Assembly: GCA_964472545.1 (NCBI GenBank)
Contig: CAYYNP010000126.1
Location: 1-25,867, forward strand
DNA from: CAYYNP01 sp964472545
GTDB lineage: Bacteria; Planctomycetota; Planctomycetia; Pirellulales; Thermoguttaceae
Length of the DNA: 25,867 nucleotides
Direction of reading: 5' to 3'
In this document: piece by piece, positions 7,383 to 15,346 of the stretch
How positions within the stretch are numbered: position 1 is the first letter of the stretch
How the letters are laid out: every line of letters begins with the position of its first letter
The notes under the pieces: generated by a model
What the model was told of the DNA's origin: nothing
The model's input: only the letters and a program-made list of their open reading frames with translations
The model's database searches: none
Position numbers and translations under genes: made by a program

Positions 7383-10300
7383 ATGCTCAATACGGTTATC
7401 AGATTCGCACTGCGGCAACGCCTGGTGGTGGCGGCGGCGGCCATGCTGCTGCTGATCGTCGGCGGCGTGCAGATCAGCCGTCTGCCGATCGACGTGTTTC
7501 CCAATCTCGACCGGCCGCGCGTCACGGTGATGGTCGAGGCCCACGACATGTGGCCGGAGGAACTCGAGAAGCTGATCACGCAGCCGCTGGAGACGGCCCT
7601 GAACGGGGCCACCGGCGTGCAGGCGGTGCGGAGCCGTTCGGGCATGGGGATCTCGGTGATCCAGGTCGATTTCGACTGGGGGACCGACATCTACCGCAAC
7701 CGACAGATCGTCAACGAGCGGCTGGCGCTGGCCCATCTGCCCGAAGACGTCACGCCACACCTGGCTCCCATCTCGTCGATTATGGGCCAGATCATGGTCA
7801 TCGGGATGTACGTCACCCAGAGCGAAGAGACGCTCTTGTTCAGCACGTGCAGGCCATGGCCGGATGGGATCGCCGACGGGCCGATTCCCGATCCGATCCG
7901 CGAGGAGTTCGCCGCCGATGGCATCGTGCTCTCCGACGCGGCCTATCTCAAGCGAGATCAGACGGAGGACCGATGGTTCGTCGTCGATCCGGCCGACGAC
8001 CGCTGGTTCGCCGTGCTACCGCGGGGCGACGCAGCGGAAGTCCATCGTGCCGTCTCGCCGATGCGGCTGCGCACCATCGCCGACTGGAACGTCCGCCGCC
8101 GGCTGTTGACCATCGGCGGCATCTCGCAAGTGTTTGTGATGGGCGGCGACCGCAAGCAGTACCAGGTGCTGGTCAATCCTTACATGCTGCCGAAATTCGG
8201 CGTTACGCTGAAGCAGATTCGCACGGCCTTGGAACGCAGCAACCGCAACGCCACCGGAGGGTACCTCGACGAGCGCGGCCCGCACGAGTTGCTGGTCCGC
8301 TCCGAGGGCCGCATCCAGAAAATCGAGGACCTTCAAGAGGTGGTGGTGGCCCATCGTCAGGGGCGGTCCGTGTTGCTGAAACACGTCGCGCGGGTGGTTG
8401 AAGGCCCGCAGGTCAAGCGTGGCGAAGGGGCCGCCTACGCCCGCAACGCCGAGGGCAACTTCTCCGGCGGCCAGGCCGTGGTGTTGACGATCAACAAGCA
8501 GCCCAACGCCGACACCAGCGACCTGACCGATCGGGTCACCGAGGAGTTGAGGAAGATAGAGGCCTCGTTGGCCGCCGAGGGCGTGCGCATCCATCCGGAA
8601 CTCTACCAGCAGAAGGTCTTCATCGATCGGGCGATCGACAACGTGGTCGAGGCGCTGGAAGACGGCGGGATCCTGGTGCTGGTAATCCTGTTCCTCTTTC
8701 TGCTGAATATTCGGACGACGTTCATCACGCTGACCGCCATCCCGCTTTCGATCGTCATCACGGCGTTGGTCTTCGCCTGGTTCAAGCTCTCGATCAACAC
8801 GATGACGCTCGGAGGCCTGGCGGTGGCCATCGGCGAGTTGGTCGACGACGCGATCGTCGACGTGGAGAACATCTTCCGGCGGTTGCGCGAGAATCGGCAC
8901 AAGAAGGACCCCAAGCCGGGCCTGTTGGTCGTGTTTCAGGCCAGCGTGGAGATCCGCAACTCGATCGTCTTCGGCACGCTGATCGTCGTCTTGGCGTTCA
9001 TTCCGGTATTCGCGTTGGGCGGCATGGAAGGGCGGTTGTTCAACCCGCTGGGGATCGCCTATATCGTCTCGATCCTCTCGTCGCTGCTGGTCTCGCTCAC
9101 GCTCACGCCGGTGCTCTGCTACTGGCTGCTGGCGTGCCGCCGGGTGTGGCCGGTGATGGCCGGCGTGTTGGCTCCGGCGGCCGCGTTGGCCGCGTCGTGG
9201 TGGATCCTGCCACAGATTCTCGGATTCCTGGGGCTCTCCGGCGCGGCCGTCTGGCTGCGGCAGGCTTCCTGGCGCTATCACGTCGCCTTTTGCGTAGTGG
9301 CCGGGCCGCTGCTCTGGCTGGGGGCAATGTACGCCGATCGCTTTTCGCACGGGCGGCGCGAGGGGTTCCTGCTGCGCGGATTGAAGCGCATGGCGGGCCG
9401 GGCGATCACCACCGGTCTGAAAGCGCCGGCCGTCGTCCTGCTGGCCGCGGTCGTGGCCGTGGCCGGCTCCGGCGTGGCGCTGCTGCGGCTGGAACGCCAT
9501 TTCCTCCCGCCGTTCGACGAGGGCACCGTACAGATCAACGTCGTGCTGCCGGCCGGCACCTCGCTGGCCACCTCGCGAGATATCGTCACCAAAGTCGAAG
9601 GGCAATTGCAGAAACTCGAGTACATCCAGGGCTTTGTCTGCAAGACCGGCCGGGCCGAACTCGACGAACATACCGTCTCGGTCAGCTCCACCGAGGTGAT
9701 CGCCACCATCGCCCCGAACACGAAACTCACCCGCGAGCAAATCAACGACGACCTGGAAAAGACGCTGCTAGAGAACGTGCCCGGCATTCAAGTCGGCGTG
9801 GAACAGCCGTTGCAGCACTTGATCTCCCACATGCTTTCCGGCGTGCAGGCGCAGGTGGCCATCAAGCTTTACGGCGACGACCTGGTGACGCTCCGCCGGA
9901 CGGCCGAGAAGATGGGTGCCATCGTGGCGGAGGTCGAAGGCGTACGCAGCCCGCTGGTGCAACAGCAGACCGAGATCTCGCAACTGGTGATCCGCCCCGA
10001 CGACCGGCAACTCGTTCAACCGGGGTTGCATCGCGACGACGTCAACGAGTTCGTCGACACGGCGATGCGCGGCGTAGTGCTTTCCGATGTACTGATCGGC
10101 CAGAAGACGTTCGATCTGTTGCTGCGGCTGGACGAACCGTACCGCGAGGACCTCGAAGCGGTCAGGCGATTTCCCATCAGCCTGCCCGGCGACGGCACGG
10201 CGATGCTCGGATCGCTGGCCGAGATCGACGACAACGCCACCGGCCCAAACGCCATCCGCCGCGAAAATGCCAAGCGGCAGATCGTGGTAAGCTGCAACGT

Positions 10301-11021
10301 GGCCGGGCGGGGCCTGGTCGACGTGGTCCAGGAGATCCGCGCGAAGCTCACGCCGATCGAGGAGTCGCTGCCGCCGGACTACTTCATCGAATACGGCGGC
10401 CAGTTCGAGAGCCAACGGTCGGCCTCGCGCACGATCGCCCTGTTCTTCGCGCTCTCGTTAGCCGGCACTTTCCTGGTGCTCTACGTGATGTTCCGCTCGG
10501 CGAACCTGGCGCTGCAGGTGATGATCGCGCTGCCGATGGCATTCATCGGCTCGGTGGCCGCGCTCTACGTGACCGACCAGAAACTGAGCGTGGCGGCAAT
10601 GGTCGGCTTCATCTCGCTTTGCGGCATCGCCTCGCGCAACGGCATCCTGCTGCTCAACCACTACCTGCACCTGGTGAAGTACGAAGGCGAGACCTTCTCC
10701 CGGAAGATGATCACCCGGGCGGGCAAGGAACGCTTGGCGCCCGTGTTGATGACCGCGCTGACCTCCGGCATCGGGCTGGTCCCCTTGGCCATGGCCGCCG
10801 GCGAGCCGGGCAAGGAGATCCTCTATCCCGTGGCCACGGTGATTATCGGCGGACTGATCAGCAGCACGCTGTTGGAATTCCTCGTCCGACCGGCCTTGTT
10901 CTGGATCTTCGGCACACGCGCCGCCGCGGCCGTGCTTCAGCGGGGGCAAAGCGAGATCGACCTGGTCGAGGAAAAGGTCGTCTTGCGAAGCGATACACCG
11001 ATCCTCGAAACCGGAGCATAA
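7383..11021 (+). CDS. CusA/CzcA-like heavy-metal RND efflux pump with two insertions
   Basis: Proton-driven inner-membrane pump of the HME-RND family that exports metal cations from periplasm or cytosol. N-terminal family features are IDVFPNLDRPRV near 36-46, and then PISSIMGQIMVIG. The TM4 proton-relay segment AIGELVDDAIVDVEN contains Asp488, which aligns with the essential Asp405 of E. coli CusA. The porter sequence SHMLSGVQAQVAIKLYGDDL is CzcA/CusA-like. The length of 1212 residues exceeds the usual 1030-1050. About 75 extra residues (147-224) interrupt the first porter region just before MRLRTIADW. About 80 more (584-662) carry two extra hydrophobic segments between TM6 and the following helix. 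It follows the adaptor gene by 16 nt. No outer-membrane factor is encoded nearby. Confidence 0.93.
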   Translation: MLNTVIRFALRQRLVVAAAAMLLLIVGGVQISRLPIDVFPNLDRPRVTVMVEAHDMWPEELEKLITQPLETALNGATGVQAVRSRSGMGISVIQVDFDWGTDIYRNRQIVNERLALAHLPEDVTPHLAPISSIMGQIMVIGMYVTQSEETLLFSTCRPWPDGIADGPIPDPIREEFAADGIVLSDAAYLKRDQTEDRWFVVDPADDRWFAVLPRGDAAEVHRAVSPMRLRTIADWNVRRRLLTIGGISQVFVMGGDRKQYQVLVNPYMLPKFGVTLKQIRTALERSNRNATGGYLDERGPHELLVRSEGRIQKIEDLQEVVVAHRQGRSVLLKHVARVVEGPQVKRGEGAAYARNAEGNFSGGQAVVLTINKQPNADTSDLTDRVTEELRKIEASLAAEGVRIHPELYQQKVFIDRAIDNVVEALEDGGILVLVILFLFLLNIRTTFITLTAIPLSIVITALVFAWFKLSINTMTLGGLAVAIGELVDDAIVDVENIFRRLRENRHKKDPKPGLLVVFQASVEIRNSIVFGTLIVVLAFIPVFALGGMEGRLFNPLGIAYIVSILSSLLVSLTLTPVLCYWLLACRRVWPVMAGVLAPAAALAASWWILPQILGFLGLSGAAVWLRQASWRYHVAFCVVAGPLLWLGAMYADRFSHGRREGFLLRGLKRMAGRAITTGLKAPAVVLLAAVVAVAGSGVALLRLERHFLPPFDEGTVQINVVLPAGTSLATSRDIVTKVEGQLQKLEYIQGFVCKTGRAELDEHTVSVSSTEVIATIAPNTKLTREQINDDLEKTLLENVPGIQVGVEQPLQHLISHMLSGVQAQVAIKLYGDDLVTLRRTAEKMGAIVAEVEGVRSPLVQQQTEISQLVIRPDDRQLVQPGLHRDDVNEFVDTAMRGVVLSDVLIGQKTFDLLLRLDEPYREDLEAVRRFPISLPGDGTAMLGSLAEIDDNATGPNAIRRENAKRQIVVSCNVAGRGLVDVVQEIRAKLTPIEESLPPDYFIEYGGQFESQRSASRTIALFFALSLAGTFLVLYVMFRSANLALQVMIALPMAFIGSVAALYVTDQKLSVAAMVGFISLCGIASRNGILLLNHYLHLVKYEGETFSRKMITRAGKERLAPVLMTALTSGIGLVPLAMAAGEPGKEILYPVATVIIGGLISSTLLEFLVRPALFWIFGTRAAAAVLQRGQSEIDLVEEKVVLRSDTPILETGA

Positions 11022-11028
11022 GAGGCGC

Positions 11029-11083
11029 ACAGGTACGTCTTGCGGGAACGGCCCGAAGGGTGCTTCGCACAGGACGTACCTGT
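11029..11083. repeat. Palindromic repeat downstream of the pump gene
   Basis: The arms ACAGGTACGTC (11029-11039) and GACGTACCTGT (11073-11083) are exact reverse complements. Inside is a second small hairpin, CGAAG-GGTG-CTTCG (11054-11067). The element starts 8 nt after the pump stop codon and could act as a 3'-end hairpin, though its form suggests a dispersed palindromic element. Copy number elsewhere cannot be seen. Confidence 0.7.
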
Positions 11084-11129
11084 CCCCTTGTGGCTGCTAA
11101 CAATACCGTTTGAAACGAAAGGAAACGTC

Positions 11130-11681
11130 ATGAAACGCACATTCTCATTCGTCCTGCTCGCCTCGGCCGTCGGCCTTTGGACGGCCGGTTGCGGCCCGAA
11201 CTCGTCGACCACGCCGACCGCCGCCACCCAAACCGGGCAAGGTCCCGCTGCCGAACCTCACGTTCATCCGACCGAAGGTCCCCACGGCGGCCAACTGGTC
11301 GAGTTGGGCGACCACGAGTATCACGCCGAAGTACTGCACGAACACGACAGCCATTCGGTGATCGTCTACCTGCTCGACGGTCACGCAGAGGAATACGTCG
11401 CGATTGCCGAGCCGGAGATCACACTGCAAGTGTTCCACGACGGAGAATACATCTCCTACGCCCTGAAGGCCGTTGCCGAGCCCGGGGCGGTCGACGGCAC
11501 CGCGTCGCAATTCCGCGCCGACGACGACGCGCTCTGCCACGCGATCGCCGACGACGAGGATTTCAAAGGAACGCTGCAGGTCACCGTCGAAGGCAAACGC
11601 TATTCCGGTACGGTCACCGCCTGTGGCGACCACGAAGAGGGTGAGCACGTTCACAAAGAGGGCGAGCCAGCGCACCCGTAG
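11130..11681 (+). CDS. His/acid-rich putative metal-binding lipoprotein
   Basis: No Pfam-type family can be named with confidence. The 183-residue product starts with a lipoprotein signal peptide ending in the lipobox WTAGC (Cys at about residue 21). A Ser/Thr-rich linker follows. Next is a His-rich region with HVHPTEGPHGGQLVELGDHE and YHAEVLHEHDSH, then a compact beta-rich domain, and a tail with GDHEEGEHVHKEGEPAHP. The ATG at 11130 is preceded by AAAGGAAA; the open frame upstream runs through a palindromic repeat and is not coding. It is 108 nt after the pump gene on the same strand. The likely role is periplasmic or outer-membrane metal binding linked to the efflux system, which is inference from composition and context. 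Confidence 0.72.
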   Translation: MKRTFSFVLLASAVGLWTAGCGPNSSTTPTAATQTGQGPAAEPHVHPTEGPHGGQLVELGDHEYHAEVLHEHDSHSVIVYLLDGHAEEYVAIAEPEITLQVFHDGEYISYALKAVAEPGAVDGTASQFRADDDALCHAIADDEDFKGTLQVTVEGKRYSGTVTACGDHEEGEHVHKEGEPAHP

Positions 11682-11683
11682 CC

Positions 11684-11759
11684 GGGTGCCATGCCCACGC
11701 TTGCGTGGGCATGTTGGTCGGGTTCTCGTCATGCCCACGCAAGCGTGGGCACGGCACCC
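11684..11759. repeat. REPIN-like palindromic repeat, second type
   Basis: Arms of 30 bp (11684-11713 and 11730-11759) are reverse complements with one mismatch, separated by 16 bp. Each arm is a hairpin of CATGCCCACGC-type stems with a 2-nt loop. The outer tag GGGTGCC/GGCACCC is the same as in the element at 3473-3581, but the core is different. It begins 2 nt after the lipoprotein stop codon. Confidence 0.85.
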
Positions 11760-11767
11760 AACGATCT

Positions 11768-11833
11768 ACAGTCGACGGTGTTCCAGATTGTCGGCGCGTG
11801 CGCTTGACGCCGAACCGGTCGACTGTTCACAAT
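11768..11833 (+). promoter_or_regulatory. Promoter with paired dyads for the deacetylase-WD40 genes
   Basis: TTGACG (11804-11809) and CACAAT (11828-11833) are 18 bp apart and would start transcription near 11841. ACAGTCGAC (11768-11776) and its exact reverse complement GTCGACTGT (11818-11826) lie 50 bp apart centre to centre, the second inside the promoter spacer. That layout fits two operator half-sites on one DNA face. The regulator is unknown. Confidence 0.4.
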
Positions 11834-11883
11834 AGGAGCCACCGAGAATACGGCTTACGATACGCCTCAAACGCGAGGGAATC

Positions 11884-12687
11884 ATGCTCCGAACACGCCG
11901 CGATTTCATCAAGGCCACGGCCGCTGCGGCTGTCACCTTCCCGTTGACCGGCGCGACCGCAGCGGAGCCCCCCGAGAAGCCCCGCAAGCGGCACTTGATC
12001 ACATTGAGCTTCGACGACGGATTCCGACAGTCGTTTCGCCGCACGGCCGAGATCTACGAGAAGTACAAACTCTCGGCCTGTTTGAACGTGCTGGCGACCG
12101 GACATCGCCGGGACTTTCGCCCGCCCGGCGAGTATATCGGCGGCTCGCCGCGGGGCGACTTCGCCCTCTGGAACGAACTGCAGCAGCGCGGCCACGAGAT
12201 CATGCCGCACGGCCACCGCCACGCGAATCTCCGGCAGCTACCGTTCGAGGAAGCCCGGGCTCTGACCTTGCGTTGCTTCGACGTGTTCGACAAAGAACTC
12301 AAGGGTTTCGACCGCAAGCAGGCCGTGTTCAACTTCCCCTACAACGCCTCCACGCCGGAACTGGAACAGTGGCTGCCCACGCAAGTCATGGCCTTCCGCA
12401 CCGGCGGCGGGGCGATCAACCCCTTGCCCCGCCGCGGCCGCCCGAAGCTCACCTGCACCAGTTTCGGCCCCGGCAACTGCGAACGGGCGATCGACGCCGA
12501 GATCGAGAAACTCCTGGCCAGAGAATCCGGCTGGTTGATCTTCAACACCCACGGCCTCGACGAAGAAGGCTGGGGGCCGATCCGCGCCGCGTATCTCGAT
12601 CGTCTTCTGGCGCGCCTCACGTCTATCGACACCGTCGACATCCTGCCCGCGGCCGCGGCGTTGAGGAAGTACGGCGGCAGCGGATAG
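11884..12687 (+). CDS. Tat-exported polysaccharide deacetylase-like protein
   Basis: Carbohydrate-esterase-4-like protein of 267 residues, predicted to be exported folded. The Tat signal has TRRDFIK at 4-10, a hydrophobic stretch, and a likely cleavage after ATAA near 27. The NodB-like fold shows LSFDDGF at 41-47, where Asp45 and Asp44 would serve as base and metal ligand. HGHRH at 109-113 is a metal-binding motif. The third motif reads NFPYN where many members have RPPYG, so the active site is somewhat divergent. A late NTHGLDEEGWGPI segment fits the last motif. It stands 66 nt upstream of the WD40 gene on the same strand, and the two Tat signals are alike. The substrate may be a cell-surface or extracellular amino sugar, but this is not known. 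Confidence 0.8.
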   Translation: MLRTRRDFIKATAAAAVTFPLTGATAAEPPEKPRKRHLITLSFDDGFRQSFRRTAEIYEKYKLSACLNVLATGHRRDFRPPGEYIGGSPRGDFALWNELQQRGHEIMPHGHRHANLRQLPFEEARALTLRCFDVFDKELKGFDRKQAVFNFPYNASTPELEQWLPTQVMAFRTGGGAINPLPRRGRPKLTCTSFGPGNCERAIDAEIEKLLARESGWLIFNTHGLDEEGWGPIRAAYLDRLLARLTSIDTVDILPAAAALRKYGGSG

Positions 12688-12753
12688 ATGGACCGATAGG
12701 CCTCGAGTGGACGCGACTTCAAGCCCAGCCACGAGCAGACACCGAAGGGCAAC

Positions 12754-15309
12754 ATGAACGCTACACGCCGACAGTTCCTCCAAGCGGCCGGAGCGGCTGC
12801 GACCTTCCCGCTCATTTGTCCGGCTGTGGCTGAACTCCCCACGGTGGCAAACGCAGGCTCCCGGCAAATTGCTGTCGCCCCCCCAGTCCGTGTACTCGGC
12901 GACTACGGCACGTGGATCGAGTGCGTAGCGATATCAGCGGATGGCAATCGTGTCATCTCCGGCGCTATCGACGATCGTTTGCGGCTCTGCGACCTGCAGA
13001 CGGACGAGCCGGCCACCGAGTTGGAGGGGCATACCGACCCCGTGCAGGCCGTCGCCATCACGTCGGACGGCCGCCGGGCCGTCTCCGGCTCCTCGGACGG
13101 CACCGTCCGGGTGTGGGACCTCGAGGCGGGCAAGTGTGAGGCGGAATTTGGCGACCACGAAGGCGCGGTGTGGGACGTTGCGGTCACACCCGACGGCAGC
13201 CGAGCTATCTCGGGGGCCGACGACCGGTCCGTGCGGATCTGGGACCTCAAGCGGCTGCGCGGTGTTCTCAAGCTCGAGGGTCACACGAGCACGATCTGCG
13301 GAGTGGCGATGACGCCCGACGGCCGCCAGGCCGTTTCCGCGGCCGCCGACAATTCGATACGCGTATGGGACCTTGAGCGGGGCGTTTGCACGGCGAAACT
13401 GCTCGGGCACAACGGTTTCGTTGGGTGTGTGGAGTTCACGCCCGACGGGCGCTGGGTGCTCTCCGGCTCGGAGGACATGACGGCACGGCTGTGGGACCTG
13501 GAGACGGGTGAGTGCGCCGCCGAGTTCGAGGGGCATACCGACACCGTGAATGCCTTGGCGATCACACCGGATGGCCACCGGGCGGTCACCGCTTCGTTGG
13601 ACAAGACCCTGCGCGTGTGGAACCTGTCGACGCGTCAGCATGTGGCCGTGCTCGAAGGACATACCGAGTGGGTCTTCGACGTGGCAATGACTCCGGACGG
13701 GCACCGCGCCGTCTCCGGGTCGATGGACGAGACGATGCGCGTTTGGGATTTGTCGGGCTTGGAGGATACCGACGGCCCGCCGGACGAGGCGGGCTCGCGT
13801 TCCAATGTCGGCGAGGACACGTCCGGCGCTTCACCGGCGGAAACGCTCTCCTCCAACGGCACGCCCTGGATCTCATCCCCGCCGACCTTCAAATGGCTCA
13901 AGGAAGCGATTCTCGCACTCAAGAGCGAGGGGCACGTGCTGATGACCGTCGGCGAGTTGAAGCAACGAATCGAGGCTCGGCTGTCGGCGTCCGACTTCAC
14001 CCTGCAAGACTTGCAGACAGCCGTCCGCCTGCTGGTCGCTCCCGGGGACGTGTGGGACGAATTCGGGGATTACGTGGTCTTGCAGCCGGCGAGCGTCAAC
14101 GCATACGCGGCCGCCGTACTTCAGAAGATCGGCGAGAGAGAAGACGGCATTGGGAGTATCGCTGAGAAGGACGTTCTGACAGGCAAGTTGCGTTACCAAA
14201 ACATACAACGCCTACCGCGCGAGCAGGAGCAGATCGTTCTCGGCGCCGTGCATCATCAGTTCGTCGAACGCGCGTTCTGCTTCCCCGAGCAGACGGCCAA
14301 AGGCACGCAACTGATATTCCCTTTTGGCTATCAGGCCGAACGCCCTGAACCACCGAGCCTCCCAACCGTTTCCGCGACCTACCGATTTGACGGCCCGCCA
14401 GACGAAATCTACGCCACGCTCGTTGTCCGGTTGCTGCATACCGGGAACGTCTGCCGCAAGACACTCTGGCAGGATGCGGCCGATCTGAGGACGCCGAGCG
14501 GAAGACGTCTGGGCTTGACGATGACCAGAACCGGCGACGCGGCGGGCGAAATCACCGTCTACTGCGAGTTGCAATGCCCCAGCGACACCAAGGCGACCTT
14601 CTTCCGCTACGTACACCAGCACTTGGCAAAAGACGCCTCCGAGGTAGAACGCCTACGCGTATGTCCGCACTGTCGAGAGCCGGTGGGCTTGCAGGAAATG
14701 CCGCCAGACCGAACGGCAGGCGCTTGCAGCGTGTGCGTTTGCACGTGGTGCGAGAACCGCATCAAGCCAGCCGAGGTTATCGAGGAGCAGGCCGCACCAG
14801 AGGCGTCGATGCGCTCGATCCGTAAGTGGGAGGAAAGGGCCCGACGCAGCATCAACAATGAGTACAGCCGCTTGAACCACGCTGCCCGAGTGATGGCCGT
14901 TGTGGCCGAGGCCGGACAGATATTCCGCCGCGTTTTCGATGCCGAGCGTGGCGTCGACGCTGAGATCGAATTCTGCAACGATGACGGCGCCGCCAGCGGC
15001 AAACGTGTCTACCTGCAACTCGACGAGTGGTTTTCGTGCACCACGGAGTGGGACGAAGACGTGGACATCGAGTATGACGTATTCCCGGTCAGAATGCCTC
15101 GGCGCGATTACTGGGAGCGGCAAACCGAACCGATCTTGCTGGTTGTCGATATGCCCTTCGATATGATCGACTGGATGGACATTAGCCTGGATCTGAGCAA
15201 GTACAGCCAAGCCGACAACGGCCCGGTCGCCGAGGTCGTCTTCGACGGCACCCCGTTCACCCCGCAAGCCATCCGACGCCTCCGCGACAAGCTGCTCCCG
15301 CCGCCGTAG
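12754..15309 (+). CDS. Tat signal, 7-blade WD40, winged-helix-like, zinc ribbon and degenerate DUF4365-like protein
   Basis: An 851-residue multidomain protein without an assigned function. A Tat-type signal (TRRQFLQAAG at 4-13) is followed from about 49 to 342 by seven WD40 repeats of about 42 residues, each of the form GHTxxVxxVAxTPDGRxAxSGSxDxTxRVWDL, enough for one closed propeller. A linker leads to a winged-helix-like segment (about 373-480). A beta-rich region follows, then a zinc ribbon with CPHC 637-640 and CTWC 663-666. The last part (about 715-850) resembles DUF4365: AGQIFRRV, then DAEIEF, then GKRVYLQLD. In that family the motif is usually QLKSGD; here Asp replaces the Lys and the following loop differs, so nuclease activity is doubtful. 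From family memory, this C-terminal half usually ends large NTPase or Roco-like proteins. No NTPase is present here. GAAGGGCAAC precedes the ATG. Confidence 0.75.
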   Translation: MNATRRQFLQAAGAAATFPLICPAVAELPTVANAGSRQIAVAPPVRVLGDYGTWIECVAISADGNRVISGAIDDRLRLCDLQTDEPATELEGHTDPVQAVAITSDGRRAVSGSSDGTVRVWDLEAGKCEAEFGDHEGAVWDVAVTPDGSRAISGADDRSVRIWDLKRLRGVLKLEGHTSTICGVAMTPDGRQAVSAAADNSIRVWDLERGVCTAKLLGHNGFVGCVEFTPDGRWVLSGSEDMTARLWDLETGECAAEFEGHTDTVNALAITPDGHRAVTASLDKTLRVWNLSTRQHVAVLEGHTEWVFDVAMTPDGHRAVSGSMDETMRVWDLSGLEDTDGPPDEAGSRSNVGEDTSGASPAETLSSNGTPWISSPPTFKWLKEAILALKSEGHVLMTVGELKQRIEARLSASDFTLQDLQTAVRLLVAPGDVWDEFGDYVVLQPASVNAYAAAVLQKIGEREDGIGSIAEKDVLTGKLRYQNIQRLPREQEQIVLGAVHHQFVERAFCFPEQTAKGTQLIFPFGYQAERPEPPSLPTVSATYRFDGPPDEIYATLVVRLLHTGNVCRKTLWQDAADLRTPSGRRLGLTMTRTGDAAGEITVYCELQCPSDTKATFFRYVHQHLAKDASEVERLRVCPHCREPVGLQEMPPDRTAGACSVCVCTWCENRIKPAEVIEEQAAPEASMRSIRKWEERARRSINNEYSRLNHAARVMAVVAEAGQIFRRVFDAERGVDAEIEFCNDDGAASGKRVYLQLDEWFSCTTEWDEDVDIEYDVFPVRMPRRDYWERQTEPILLVVDMPFDMIDWMDISLDLSKYSQADNGPVAEVVFDGTPFTPQAIRRLRDKLLPPP

Positions 15310-15346
15310 CGTTGCGCTCTACACCTTCGCGGTTGAACCCTCAACA

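Noticed and set aside
8016..9740. 574-residue antisense open frame across the pump gene
   Set aside because: Gln/Asp/Arg-rich mirror of the pump coding strand, with no ribosome-binding site or domain.
9134..11113. 659-residue open frame inside the pump gene in another frame
   Set aside because: The Arg/Gly/Ala-rich composition is typical of a frame-shifted reading of high-GC coding sequence, and the pump frame is fully supported.
15332..15345. Small GTTGA/TCAAC hairpin between the convergent WD40 and Gfo/Idh/MocA genes as a bidirectional terminator
   Set aside because: Only five base pairs, largely A/T in the middle; not convincing.
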